Below are positions 1 to 8,900 of a stretch of DNA of 64,000 nt, piece by piece. Made by a program: the position numbers and the translations under genes. Below the pieces are notes generated by a model. The model had not been told where the DNA came from. It saw only the letters and a list, made by a program, of their open reading frames with translations, and did no database searches. The stretch comes from Aliiroseovarius sp. S1339 (lineage in GTDB: Bacteria > Pseudomonadota > Alphaproteobacteria > Rhodobacterales > Rhodobacteraceae), in contig NZ_JALPQG010000006.1 of assembly GCF_023195695.1 (NCBI RefSeq), positions 1-64,000 of the forward strand. Direction: 5' to 3'. Each line of letters begins with the position of its first letter. The stretch's first letter is position 1.

Positions 1-559
<559 letters not shown>

Positions 560-631
560 GTGCGCCCTCTTGATCGCTTTCTATCCAACTATGACACATA
601 AGTGTCGGATGGAAGGGGGCAGCGTAGGCGT

Positions 632-1267
632 TCATCCCAGCATGCCACCCCACAGGATCAAAACCTGCCCAGCAACATAGAGCGTCCAGACCGCGTACCC
701 GGCCTTCATGCGGTGGTGATGGGTATCTGACATTCGAAACAGATTGATCGCCAAGATTACGTCAGACACGATGAACAACGCCGCGCCGATCACCATCCAT
801 CCGAAGGGAAGCGTCAGGGCCGCCAAGCCCATCGCGCCGATGATCACCACATAGATACGCACTGGCCATTGCAGATGCCCGGTATGTGTGGCCAGCCACA
901 GTTCGGTCGAGACCATCAGAGCCACCAGAATGATCGCGGCCACAGGGGCAGACGAAAACGCGTCCCACAGGGGGGCATTTGACACGCTCATGAAATGAAG
1001 AATGTAAACCAAGTGCGCCAATGCGAAGGCCGCTAATCCGTAGAGAAACGGCGCATCGCCATCGCGCGACAGGCCGAAATCACCCAAAGCGGACAGGAAC
1101 AGGCCCGCCACCAGAAATGCGCCGACGCCCTCCAGATAGGCAGACAATGAGAACAGCAATAGCGGGATTGTCTTGATGATCGAACGCGGCCAGCTTGGTG
1201 CCGCTTCAGTGCGTGGAAAATACGCAAGCGCCACGAGAACGCCAAGGATCATCGCCAGTTGAGTCAT
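632..1267 (-). CDS. Lysoplasmalogenase-type membrane protein (YhhN/TMEM86 family)
   Basis: This is a 211-residue, very hydrophobic protein with about seven to eight membrane segments. Family hallmarks are the KTIPLLLF stretch near residue 32 and the downstream GLFLSALGDFGLSRDGD motif with conserved acidic residues. Characterised YhhN/TMEM86 relatives hydrolyse the vinyl-ether bond of lysoplasmalogens; the bacterial substrate here is not known. The start at 1267 is preferred over an upstream in-frame start at 1300 because GAGGAAC sits just before the ATG. It follows the NuoE-NuoF fusion gene on the same strand but is separated from it by a hairpin terminator, so it is probably transcribed independently. 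Confidence 0.75.
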   Translation of the reverse strand: MTQLAMILGVLVALAYFPRTEAAPSWPRSIIKTIPLLLFSLSAYLEGVGAFLVAGLFLSALGDFGLSRDGDAPFLYGLAAFALAHLVYILHFMSVSNAPLWDAFSSAPVAAIILVALMVSTELWLATHTGHLQWPVRIYVVIIGAMGLAALTLPFGWMVIGAALFIVSDVILAINLFRMSDTHHHRMKAGYAVWTLYVAGQVLILWGGMLG

Positions 1268-1313
1268 GGGTTCCTCATTACCGCAGCGTAGGTTAACCAA
1301 GGGTTTGCATGCG

Positions 1314-1348
1314 AAAACCCCTTTGTCACAGCGATGTGTGACAAAGGG
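1314..1348 (-). terminator. Rho-independent terminator after the NuoE-NuoF fusion gene
   Basis: A perfect 12-bp inverted repeat (CCCTTTGTCACA at 1319-1330 and its complement at 1337-1348) encloses a 6-base loop. On the minus strand it is followed by a short T run (1317-1314). It lies 44 bp past the stop of the upstream gene. Confidence 0.75.
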
Positions 1349-1392
1349 TGTCGGTCAAGGTTGACGTTGGCAGAGCGCCGGTTGTGGCGCGC

Positions 1393-3078
1393 CTACACCT
1401 CGTCCGGAAAATGTTTCATGGTCAACAAGATCGGGTTCGGGGCCGCCTGCCCCAGCCCGCAGATTGAGGCATCCAGCATGACCGTGCACAGCTCTGTCAA
1501 CAGGCCCTGATCCCAGCGATCCGCCTGCATCAGCTTCACGGCCTTCTCGCAGCCAGATCGACACGGGGTGCATTGACCGCAGCTTTCATCTTCAAAAAAC
1601 CGCAGCATGTTCAGGGCCGCATCGCGGGCGCTGTCTTGATCAGACAGGACAACGACCGCCGCCGAGCCAATAAACGTGCCATGCGGCTGCAACGTGTCGA
1701 AATCCAGCGGGATGTCATCCATTGACGCGGGCAGCAGCCCCGAAGACGGGCCGCCGGGCTGATAGGCCTTGAAGCTGTGCCCGTCGGCCATGCCTCCACA
1801 CGCTCCAATGATGTCGATGATCGTCGAGCCAGCGGGCAGAAGGTGCACGCCCGGATTGGCCACGCGACCGGACACGGAATAGCTGCGCAGCCCCGTGCGG
1901 CCGTTCTTTTCGACCGAGGTCAGGATTTCTGGGCCTTCGCGCAGGATGCGGGTGACCCAGTGCAGCGTTTCGACGTTATGCACCAGTGTTGGGCGGTCGA
2001 AGATGCCCACTTGCGCCACGAAGGGCGGACGGTGGCGCGGCATACCGCGCTTGCCTTCGATGGATTCGATCATCGCGCTTTCTTCGCCGCAGATATAGGC
2101 ACCTGCCCCGCGCCGCAGGTCGACATAGCCGGGCGTGACAATGCCAGCGACCTCAAGTGCTGCAATTTCGCGGCGCAGGATCTCCAACACAGCGGGGTAT
2201 TCGTCGCGCATGTAGATAAAACAGGTCTCGGCCTCGACCGCCCAGGCGGCGATCAACATGCCTTCCAGCATAAGGTGCGGCGTGCGCTCCAGATAGTAAC
2301 GGTCTTTGAATGTGCCCGGCTCGCCCTCGTCGCCATTCACCGCCAGATAACGGGGGCCGTCATTGGCGCGCACAAAGCCCCATTTCTTCCCCGACGGGAA
2401 CCCAGCCCCACCAAGCCCACGCAGACCGGCGGCCAGCACGTCGTCCTGCACGGCCTCCCAATCGCCACCCGCGCGCAGATCTTCCAGCTTGGCATAGCCT
2501 CCAGCGGCGCGATAAGCTGCAAGGTCTTCATAGGCGGGCAGTTTGGCGTGTGTTTCCCCGGCGGCAATCGCTGCCTGCACCTTTTCCGGTGTCGCGTGGT
2601 CGATGTGATTGTGACCCAGTTCCAGCACCGGGGCTGTATCGCAGCGGCCCATGCACGGTGCGCGCACCACGCGCACTTCGGCGGCATCGAGCCCATCCTC
2701 AAGGGCTTTTTGCAACGTCTCCGCCCCGGCCAACTCGCATGACAGGCTGTCACAGACACGAATGGTCAACGCGGGTGGAGGTGTCTCATCTTCGCGCACC
2801 ACGTCGAAATGGGCATAGAAGCTGGCAACCTCATAGGCTTCGGCCTGACCGATCTTCAACTCATACGCCAAGGCCCGCAGATATGGGGCGGACAGGTGGC
2901 CGTGGGCGTCCTGGATCAGGTGCAGAAATTCGATCAACAGATCGCGCCGGCGCGGACGATCACCCAGCATGGCTTGGACGGCTTCCAGCGCGGCGGGATC
3001 GACCTGACGGCCCTTCGGCTTGCGCCGACCCTTGCCCTTGCCCGATTTCCAGATACCTTTTTTGTCGTCCAACGCCAT
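1393..3078 (-). CDS. Fused NuoE-NuoF-like NADH-oxidising subunit (FdsG-FdsB type)
   Basis: This 561-residue fusion resembles the NADH-oxidising module of NAD-dependent formate dehydrogenases and of complex I. Residues about 30-170 are NuoE-like, with the thioredoxin-fold [2Fe-2S] ligands CDSLSC and CMGRC. The remainder is NuoF-like, with the FMN glycine loop (GLGGAGFPSGKKWGF), the NADH-site segment GAGAYICGEESAMIESIEGK and the C-terminal [4Fe-4S] ligands ESCGQCTPCR plus SICGLG. All cofactor residues are present, so it should oxidise or reduce NAD. No formate dehydrogenase catalytic subunit (FdsA) or chaperone gene lies next to it, which is unusual, and its partner must be encoded elsewhere. 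The ATG at 3078 is chosen over an in-frame TTG at 3090. Confidence 0.85.
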   Translation of the reverse strand: MALDDKKGIWKSGKGKGRRKPKGRQVDPAALEAVQAMLGDRPRRRDLLIEFLHLIQDAHGHLSAPYLRALAYELKIGQAEAYEVASFYAHFDVVREDETPPPALTIRVCDSLSCELAGAETLQKALEDGLDAAEVRVVRAPCMGRCDTAPVLELGHNHIDHATPEKVQAAIAAGETHAKLPAYEDLAAYRAAGGYAKLEDLRAGGDWEAVQDDVLAAGLRGLGGAGFPSGKKWGFVRANDGPRYLAVNGDEGEPGTFKDRYYLERTPHLMLEGMLIAAWAVEAETCFIYMRDEYPAVLEILRREIAALEVAGIVTPGYVDLRRGAGAYICGEESAMIESIEGKRGMPRHRPPFVAQVGIFDRPTLVHNVETLHWVTRILREGPEILTSVEKNGRTGLRSYSVSGRVANPGVHLLPAGSTIIDIIGACGGMADGHSFKAYQPGGPSSGLLPASMDDIPLDFDTLQPHGTFIGSAAVVVLSDQDSARDAALNMLRFFEDESCGQCTPCRSGCEKAVKLMQADRWDQGLLTELCTVMLDASICGLGQAAPNPILLTMKHFPDEV

Positions 3079-3225
3079 ATCCAACCCCAATGTGATGTCA
3101 AACCCACAATAGACAACGGGCCCCTGCCGACGCTATCCAAAAGCGACATACGCGCGGTGGATTGCGTATCTTCGCTATTTCCACGATATTTGCCGCAAAC
3201 CCCGCTGCCAATCTAAAGAAGCCCC

Positions 3226-4287
3226 ATGACCGCAATCTTCTCCCATCCTCTGAAGGTATTCGCCATCGCGACCCTGACTCCGGTCGTGTTGATCAGCTTG
3301 GGGGCGGTGTTTGGCGGATGGTTTGCGGGTGCAGCCCTTGTTTACATGACCCTTCTGACCCACGGGCTGGATCGCATCATCGCCCGCACCGCCCCACCGT
3401 TGGACGAAGACGAAACCGGCGATGACGCCGATAGATTATCTGCGCTGCTTGCGATCTGCCATTTCGCGTTGCTGGGGCTGGTGGTGTTCGCCCTTGGCGG
3501 CGGCATTCAGTTAAGCGTCGGTGCCTCTGCCATGCTCTTTCTGGCGGCTGGGCTATTCTTCGGGCAGGTGTCTAATTCAAACGCGCACGAACTGATCCAT
3601 CGCAGCGGCTGGAAGCTGCGCAGTCTTGGCAAATGGGTCTATATCTCGCTTCTATTTGGGCATCATGCATCCGCACATCCGAAAGTGCATCACCGCTGGG
3701 TTGCGACGCCGGATGACCCCAACACCGCAGAAGAGGGCGAAAGCTTCTATGACTTCGCCCTGCGCGCTTGGTTTGGGTCTTTCACCGCGGGCTATGAGAT
3801 GGAGAAGCAGGACATTGCTCGCAGCCAGAAGCGCGCGATAAACCCCTATTTTCTGTATGTCGTTGGCGCGGTTTTCATGATGGCGCTGGCTATCTGGATC
3901 GGCGGCATAGGTGGCTTCATCGCCTATCTTCTGCTGTGCCTGCACGCACAGATGCAACTTCTTTTGTCTGACTACGTTCAGCATTACGGTCTGTTGCGCG
4001 AAAAGCGTGAGGACGGAGATTACGAGCCGGTCGCCATAGCCCACAGCTGGAACGCGCCGCACTGGTTCTCATCGCATCTTATGCTGAACGCGCCGCGCCA
4101 TTCCGATCACCACGCGCATCCGATGCGGCCCTATCCATCCCTTAGCCTTCCGGCAGAGGCGACAGCGCCGATGCTGCCTTATTCTCTGCCCGTGATGGCA
4201 ACAATCGCCCTGATTCCAACCCTGTGGCACCGGGTTATGGGGCGGGCTTTGCGCAATTGGCGCGCGCAGGCTGCGGCACCAACCTGA
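3226..4287 (+). CDS. alkB: Alkane 1-monooxygenase (AlkB-type di-iron membrane hydroxylase)
   Basis: This 353-residue integral membrane protein has the complete AlkB histidine signature: HELIHR at 121-126, HHASAHPKVHH at 146-156, the HYG motif (SDYVQHYGLLR) and RHSDHHAHP at 291-299. These histidines bind the di-iron centre that inserts oxygen at the terminal carbon of medium-chain alkanes. About six hydrophobic segments surround the boxes. Family members need rubredoxin and a rubredoxin reductase; neither is encoded here, and no rubredoxin domain is fused. The gene is divergent from the NAD-linked flavoprotein at 1393-3078, with a 147-bp shared upstream region. Natural substrate range is inferred only from the family. 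Confidence 0.9.
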   Translation: MTAIFSHPLKVFAIATLTPVVLISLGAVFGGWFAGAALVYMTLLTHGLDRIIARTAPPLDEDETGDDADRLSALLAICHFALLGLVVFALGGGIQLSVGASAMLFLAAGLFFGQVSNSNAHELIHRSGWKLRSLGKWVYISLLFGHHASAHPKVHHRWVATPDDPNTAEEGESFYDFALRAWFGSFTAGYEMEKQDIARSQKRAINPYFLYVVGAVFMMALAIWIGGIGGFIAYLLLCLHAQMQLLLSDYVQHYGLLREKREDGDYEPVAIAHSWNAPHWFSSHLMLNAPRHSDHHAHPMRPYPSLSLPAEATAPMLPYSLPVMATIALIPTLWHRVMGRALRNWRAQAAAPT

Positions 4288-4312
4288 CACGTCACGCGCT
4301 ATCGGGCCATCG

Positions 4313-4340
4313 ACGGGGAACCATTGGCCGCTTTCCCCGT
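4313..4340 (+). terminator. Possible terminator hairpin downstream of alkB
   Basis: ACGGGGAA and TTCCCCGT form an 8-bp stem with a 12-base loop, 25 bp after the alkB stop. No clear T run follows, so it may act as a weak terminator or 3' stabiliser. The rest of 4288-4541 holds no gene I can support. A TATGAT hexamer at 4511-4516 is a candidate -10 box for the next operon, without a convincing -35. Confidence 0.35.
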
Positions 4341-4541
4341 TGTCATGTTAGCGCGACCAACTATGGTGCATAGTGCTGCGTGTCTGAGCGACGAAGGACT
4401 GACCAATTCGCAATCGAACACTGCACTAACCTGTGGATGCAAAGTTACTGCCTAGATAACACACCATTAACAAACCCATAGCGATGCACGGCATGCAGCC
4501 CTATATTGGCTATGATACGGTGACCGAGAAAGGGCCCCGGC

Positions 4542-4625
4542 TTGTCTGAAAACGGACTACAGAAGACCGCATTCTTCGTACTTGTTGCGCTGATCCTCTA
4601 TGTTTCAATCACAGGGGGCGCGTAA
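4542..4625 (+). CDS. 27-residue membrane micropeptide coupled to the XpaC-like gene
   Basis: A TTG-initiated reading frame of 27 codons encodes a polar N-terminus (MSENGLQKT) followed by a single hydrophobic helix (AFFVLVALILYVSITGGA). Its TAA stop shares one base with the ATG of the next gene (TAATG), the arrangement expected for translational coupling. A purine-rich GAGAAAGGG lies about 8 bases upstream of the TTG. No in-frame ATG precedes it. It is likely a small inner-membrane component or a coupling leader of the stress operon that follows. I do not recognise a named family. The TTG start is the weakest part of the call. Confidence 0.6.
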   Translation: MSENGLQKTAFFVLVALILYVSITGGA

Positions 4626-5509
4626 TGACACAACGCTACGGCGGAGAGTTCAGCCCAAAAGGGACTGACAAAAATGCCGGGCCTGCTGGCCGGTCGCCTT
4701 ACCATGGCAAAACACGCTCGCGCGCTGGTGGGCGGGTGAACCTTCTGTTCATCGCGCCATTGCCGCTGGCTTTTCTGGCGTTTTTTCGTGACCCCGGCGA
4801 CCTTATCCTACGTCTGCTGGCATTCGGCGCATTGATCGCAGCCGCCTGGCTAACGCGCGAAGGCGTATTGGCGCATGAAGAATATGACGCCCGCAAGATC
4901 GCGCGCCGCCCCGCCATCCCTCGCAAGCTGTTCGGTGCCGCCCTGACCGGGGTTGGTCTGTTTTTGGCAGGCTCGGTTGATGGCACACCGATTATCGCCG
5001 CCGCTCTGGGCCTGCTTGGGTTTGGCCTGCATCTGTTTGCCTTTGGCTTGGACCCCATGCGCCACAAGGGCTTGGACGATATTGACGAATTTCAAACCGA
5101 TCGTGTGGCCCGTGCGGTCACCGAGGCCGAAAAACACTTGCGCGCCATGAAGGAGGCGATTGAGCGCACCAAAGACCGTCGCCTTGAAGCCCGGTTGGAG
5201 CGCTTCATTTCCACCGCCCGCGACATGTTTCGCACAGTCGAAGACGACCCGCGCGACCTGACCGCCGCGCGCAAATACCTGGGCGTCTACCTTTTGGGTG
5301 CACGCGATGCGACGACCAAGTTTGTCGACATCTACATGCGTGATCCCGGCGGCGGCGCGCGCGCTGATTATGAAACCCTGCTGGATGATCTAGAGGCGAA
5401 TTTTACCGCCCGCACCCAGCAATTCCTGAACGACAACCGCACAGGCCTTGATGTCGAAATCGAAGTGCTGCGCGAAAGACTGGCACGCGAAGGCGTGCGC
5501 TCAGAGTAA
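4625..5509 (+). CDS. XpaC-like membrane protein (5-bromo-4-chloroindolyl phosphate hydrolysis family)
   Basis: This is a 294-residue protein. A basic, Gly-rich N-terminus of about 37 residues leads into four closely spaced hydrophobic segments (about 38-58, 61-76, 100-117 and 120-140). A long charged helical C-terminal half begins at HKGLDDIDEF and contains repeated Arg/Glu heptad-like segments. The layout and motifs fit the XpaC family, first named from a Bacillus colony-phenotype gene. The biochemical activity is not established, and a true phosphatase role is doubtful. XpaC proteins are recurrently encoded beside TelA, as here, with TelA starting 17 bp downstream. It probably forms a membrane platform for the TelA protein. 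Confidence 0.75.
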   Translation: MTQRYGGEFSPKGTDKNAGPAGRSPYHGKTRSRAGGRVNLLFIAPLPLAFLAFFRDPGDLILRLLAFGALIAAAWLTREGVLAHEEYDARKIARRPAIPRKLFGAALTGVGLFLAGSVDGTPIIAAALGLLGFGLHLFAFGLDPMRHKGLDDIDEFQTDRVARAVTEAEKHLRAMKEAIERTKDRRLEARLERFISTARDMFRTVEDDPRDLTAARKYLGVYLLGARDATTKFVDIYMRDPGGGARADYETLLDDLEANFTARTQQFLNDNRTGLDVEIEVLRERLAREGVRSE

Positions 5510-5526
5510 CTTGTGAGGATTTTTCT

Positions 5527-6720
5527 ATGACCGAAACGACCCGCCAAAAGGCCGAAGCCGCCCTGAAAGACATTGAAGCTGTGACCGCCGTTGTGCTGCC
5601 AGAGCCGACAAATGCGCTGGTGCCCCTGAAAAAAGCCAACAAGAAAGTCAGCGCCGAAATTGAAAAGCGTATGGCCGAGATCGACATGGACAACACCCAG
5701 TCGATCATCGAATTCGGTTCGGCTGCACAGGCTGAACTGCAAGTGATCAGCCAGGACATGCTGGCTGGTGTGCGCAACAAGGATGTGGGCCCTGCGGGCG
5801 ACAGTTTGCGCAACATCGTAACCACGATTCGCGGCTTTTCGATCAGCGAACTGGATATGCGCCGCAAGCGCAGCTGGTGGGAGAAACTGCTGGGTCGCGC
5901 TGCCCCTGCCGCCAAGTTTATGGCACGTTATGAAGGTGTTCAGGGGCAGATCGACAAGATCACCGACAACCTTCTGGGCCACGAGCACACGCTGTTGAAA
6001 GACATCAAATCGCTCGACAAGCTGTATGAAAAGACGCTGGAATTCTATGACGAGCTGGCGCTGTATATCTCAGCAGGCGAAGCCAAGCTGAGCGAGCTCG
6101 ATGACACGATCATCCCGGCCAAGGAAGCCGATGTGGCGGATGCGCCCGAAGAACAAGGTGTGATCAAAGCGCAAGAGCTTCGCGACCTGCGCGCCGCGCG
6201 CGACGATCTGGAACGCCGGGTGCATGACCTGAAACTGACGCGTCAGGTAACGATGCAATCGCTGCCCTCGATCCGTCTGGTGCAGGAAAACGACAAGTCG
6301 CTGGTGACGAAAATCAACTCAACGCTGGTCAACACTGTGCCGCTTTGGGAAACCCAACTGGCGCAATCAGTCACCATCCAACGGTCGGTCGAAGCGGCAG
6401 CGGCAGTGAAAGACGCGACCGACCTGACCAACGAGCTTCTGACCTCAAACGCAGAAAACCTGCAAGAGGCCAACCGCATGGTGCGCACGGAAATGGAACG
6501 CGGTGTCTTTGATATTGAAGCTGTGAAATCCGCCAATGCGACGCTGATCGCCACGATCGAAGAAAGCCTTGCCATTGCCGACGAGGGCAAAGCAAAACGC
6601 GCGGCTGCCGAAGACGAGCTGATCAAGATGGAGGCCGAGTTGAAACAAACACTGGCCGCAGCAACAGCACGCGGCACAGCATCGGCGCACAATATGGCCA
6701 GTGCGGTTCCAAGCACGTAA
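5527..6720 (+). CDS. TelA-like toxic anion resistance protein
   Basis: A 397-residue, soluble, highly helical protein of the TelA family. The diagnostic N-terminal half includes SIIEFGSAAQAELQVISQDML, a linker region KRSWWEKLLG near residues 117-126, and a coiled-coil-rich body. The C-terminal third contains TTIEESLAIADEGKAKR-like helices ending in an Ala-rich tail. TelA proteins were named for tellurite resistance in plasmid systems and are now placed among envelope or phage-shock-like stress functions. No enzymatic motif is visible. A GAGGA ribosome-binding site precedes the ATG. Position between XpaC and a lipoprotein supports a membrane-associated scaffold role, which is inference. Confidence 0.82.
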   Translation: MTETTRQKAEAALKDIEAVTAVVLPEPTNALVPLKKANKKVSAEIEKRMAEIDMDNTQSIIEFGSAAQAELQVISQDMLAGVRNKDVGPAGDSLRNIVTTIRGFSISELDMRRKRSWWEKLLGRAAPAAKFMARYEGVQGQIDKITDNLLGHEHTLLKDIKSLDKLYEKTLEFYDELALYISAGEAKLSELDDTIIPAKEADVADAPEEQGVIKAQELRDLRAARDDLERRVHDLKLTRQVTMQSLPSIRLVQENDKSLVTKINSTLVNTVPLWETQLAQSVTIQRSVEAAAAVKDATDLTNELLTSNAENLQEANRMVRTEMERGVFDIEAVKSANATLIATIEESLAIADEGKAKRAAAEDELIKMEAELKQTLAAATARGTASAHNMASAVPST

Positions 6721-6742
6721 GCCGAAGCGCGAAAGGGACAGA

Positions 6743-7696
6743 ATGCGGCGCAACGCCTTGAAATTGGCAATCAGTGTGCTGGCGGCAACGCTGGCACTGT
6801 CGGCCTGCCAAACGGTTGGGCCGGGCGCGACCGGTTTGCCGAAATCGCCGACGCCAAAACCGCGTGCGGCGTCGGTGCCAATCGTCCCCAGCGCCGAAAG
6901 CGCGGCGCTGGCGGTTTACTATACCCGCGTTCAACGCAGCCTTCTGACACAGGGGCTTTTGAGAACCGATGGTGGCGGGGCAGACGTGCCGTTCAGCGCC
7001 GCAATGCTGGCCCGCAATTTCGAACGTATCGCGCTCTTTCAGGAGTATTCTTCGGCTGGCGGACGTTTGGTCGCGCGTGAAAGTGCCTCGCGCCTGACCC
7101 GCTGGGAAAAACCAGTGCGGGTGTCGATCCAGTTCGGTGCGTCTGTTTCGGATGAAATCCGATCGCATGACCGGGCAGTATTGTCCAAGTTTGTCCGCAG
7201 ACTGGGCCGCGTGACAGGCCACCCGATCAGCATGACCAAGGGGGGTGGAAACTTCCGTGTCTATGTCCTGAACGAAGATGAACGCAAAGCTTTTGGGCCG
7301 GAATTGCGACGGGTCGTGCCCGGCATCAGCGCACAAAGCCAACGCGCGGTGATCTATATGCCGCGCGACACATATTGCCTCGTTTTTGGGCGCGATCCGG
7401 CCAACAACGGACAGTTTGCACAGGCTGTGGCCGTCATTCGCAGCGAACATCCAGACTTGATGCGTGCATCCTGCATTCATGAAGAGGTTGCACAAGGGCT
7501 GGGCCTGTCCAATGACAGCCCGCTGGCACGCCCGTCGATTTTCAATGATGACGAAGAATTTGGCCTTCTCACGACGCATGACGAAAACCTGCTTCGCATG
7601 CTATACGATGATCGGCTGCGCCCCAACATGACCGCTGATCAGGCGCGCCCGATCATCAAACAAATTGCCGCCGAACTGACCGGCGGCTCAGTATGA
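6743..7696 (+). CDS. DUF2927 lipoprotein with metallopeptidase-like motif
   Basis: A 317-residue predicted lipoprotein. The start at 6743 follows GAAAGGGACAGA and gives a signal peptide with lipobox LSAC (Cys22). The in-frame ATG at 6701 would overlap telA and lacks this signal. The core matches DUF2927, with WEKPVRVSIQFG, a Gly-rich GGGNFRVYVL stretch, and CIHEEVAQGLGL near residue 250. HEEVAQ resembles a zinc-binding HExxx element, but a full HExxH is absent, so catalysis is uncertain. Export to the periplasmic face of a membrane makes it the only clearly extracytoplasmic member of the operon. It may sense or process an envelope target; that is inference. Confidence 0.75.
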   Translation: MRRNALKLAISVLAATLALSACQTVGPGATGLPKSPTPKPRAASVPIVPSAESAALAVYYTRVQRSLLTQGLLRTDGGGADVPFSAAMLARNFERIALFQEYSSAGGRLVARESASRLTRWEKPVRVSIQFGASVSDEIRSHDRAVLSKFVRRLGRVTGHPISMTKGGGNFRVYVLNEDERKAFGPELRRVVPGISAQSQRAVIYMPRDTYCLVFGRDPANNGQFAQAVAVIRSEHPDLMRASCIHEEVAQGLGLSNDSPLARPSIFNDDEEFGLLTTHDENLLRMLYDDRLRPNMTADQARPIIKQIAAELTGGSV

Positions 7697-7723
7697 CCGG
7701 CACCCCAGGGAGGGATCGTAACT

Positions 7724-8836
7724 ATGGGAATTCTTGATTTTCTAACCGGCGAATTCATCGACGTCATTCATTGGGTGGATGACACCCGCGACACCATGGT
7801 GTGGCGGTTTGAGCGTGAAGACCACGAGATCAAATATGGCGCAAAGCTGACCGTGCGCGAAGGTCAAGCGGCCGTGTTCATTCACGAAGGTCAGTTGGCC
7901 GATGTGTTCACCCCCGGGCTCTATATGTTAGAGACCAACAACATGCCGATCCTGACCACGATCAACCATTGGGATCACGGCTTCAAATCGCCCTTCAAAT
8001 CCGAGATTTATTTCGTCAACACGACGCGGTTCAATGACCTGAAATGGGGCACGAAGAACCCGATCATGTTGCGCGATCCCGAGTTTGGGCCGACCCGTAT
8101 CCGCGCCTTTGGCACCTACAGCGTGCGCGTATCAGACCCGGCGAAATTCTTGGTCGAAATCGTCGGCACTGACGGCGAATTCACCATGGACGAGATCAGC
8201 TATCAAATCCGCAACATCATCGTACAGGCCTTCAGCCGCGTGATTGCGGGGGCTGGTATCCCGGTTCTGGACATGGCTGCAAACACCGCTGATCTGGGCA
8301 AGATCATCGCCGCCGAGATTTCGGGGATCGTGGCCGAATATGGCCTTATCATTCCCGAATTCTATATCGAGAACATTTCACTTCCGACTGCCGTTGAGGC
8401 GGCGTTGGACAAGCGCACATCTATGGGCGTGGCGGGCGATCTTGGTGCATTCACGCAGTATTCGGCTGCTGAGGCGATGACCGCAGCGGCGCAGAATCCC
8501 TCCGGCGGTGGTGGCATGGGTGCAGGGCTTGGCATGGGAATGGGCATGGCGATGGCAGGCCAGATGGCGCAGGCCGGGCCGTGGGGTGTGGCACATGCTG
8601 CGGCCCCGCAGACGCCTCCTCCGCCACCGGTTGAGCATGTCTGGCACGTCGCAGATAATGGCGAAACCAAGGGGCCGTTTTCCAAGGCCGCCATTGGCCG
8701 TATGGCCGCGTCCGGCGGGCTGACCCGTGACACTCATGTCTGGACCCCCGGTCAGGATGGCTGGAAACGGGCCGAGGATATCGCGGAACTGGCACAGCTT
8801 TTCACTGTTCTGCCGCCACCGCCTCCGGGTGCTTGA
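7724..8836 (+). CDS. SPFH-domain (YdjI/virion-core-like) protein with C-terminal GYF_2 domain
   Basis: A 370-residue protein in three parts. Residues 1 to about 250 are an SPFH/virion-core-like domain beginning MGILDFLTGEFIDVIHW, with conserved VREGQAAVFIHEGQLADVFTPGLYML. Residues about 260-305 form a Gly/Met-rich and Pro-rich flexible linker. Residues about 312-362 form a GYF_2-like domain (HVWHVADNGETKGPF ... VWTPGQDGWKRAEDI), a fold that binds proline-rich peptides. The nearest characterised analogue is Bacillus YdjI, an SPFH protein that links PspA to the membrane; no PspA gene is present here. It starts 27 bp after the lipoprotein gene with a GGGAGGG ribosome-binding site. It likely assembles into oligomers at the cytoplasmic membrane. 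Confidence 0.8.
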   Translation: MGILDFLTGEFIDVIHWVDDTRDTMVWRFEREDHEIKYGAKLTVREGQAAVFIHEGQLADVFTPGLYMLETNNMPILTTINHWDHGFKSPFKSEIYFVNTTRFNDLKWGTKNPIMLRDPEFGPTRIRAFGTYSVRVSDPAKFLVEIVGTDGEFTMDEISYQIRNIIVQAFSRVIAGAGIPVLDMAANTADLGKIIAAEISGIVAEYGLIIPEFYIENISLPTAVEAALDKRTSMGVAGDLGAFTQYSAAEAMTAAAQNPSGGGGMGAGLGMGMGMAMAGQMAQAGPWGVAHAAAPQTPPPPPVEHVWHVADNGETKGPFSKAAIGRMAASGGLTRDTHVWTPGQDGWKRAEDIAELAQLFTVLPPPPPGA

Positions 8837-8843
8837 TTGCCTT

Positions 8844-8874
8844 GGGCGGCGTTTGCGCCGCCCTTCCCTTCTTA
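8844..8874 (+). terminator. Hairpin with T-rich tail inside the stress operon
   Basis: GGGCGGC (8844-8850) and GCCGCCC (8857-8863) form a perfect 7-bp GC stem with a 6-base loop, followed by the pyrimidine-rich tail ttcccttctta. It sits between the SPFH gene and the zinc-ribbon gene on the coding strand. It could lower expression of the downstream genes through partial termination. Confidence 0.6.
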
Positions 8875-8900
8875 CAGCCTGAAAAAAGAGACGCATCCGG

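Noticed and set aside
593-606. GACAC/GTGTC inverted repeat upstream of ftsY as terminator or operator
   Set aside because: Five base pairs only and no T run; not distinguishable from chance.
1777-2742. 321-codon open frame on the plus strand
   Set aside because: It lies fully antisense to the NuoE-NuoF gene, whose cofactor motifs are intact; it is a GC-rich shadow frame.
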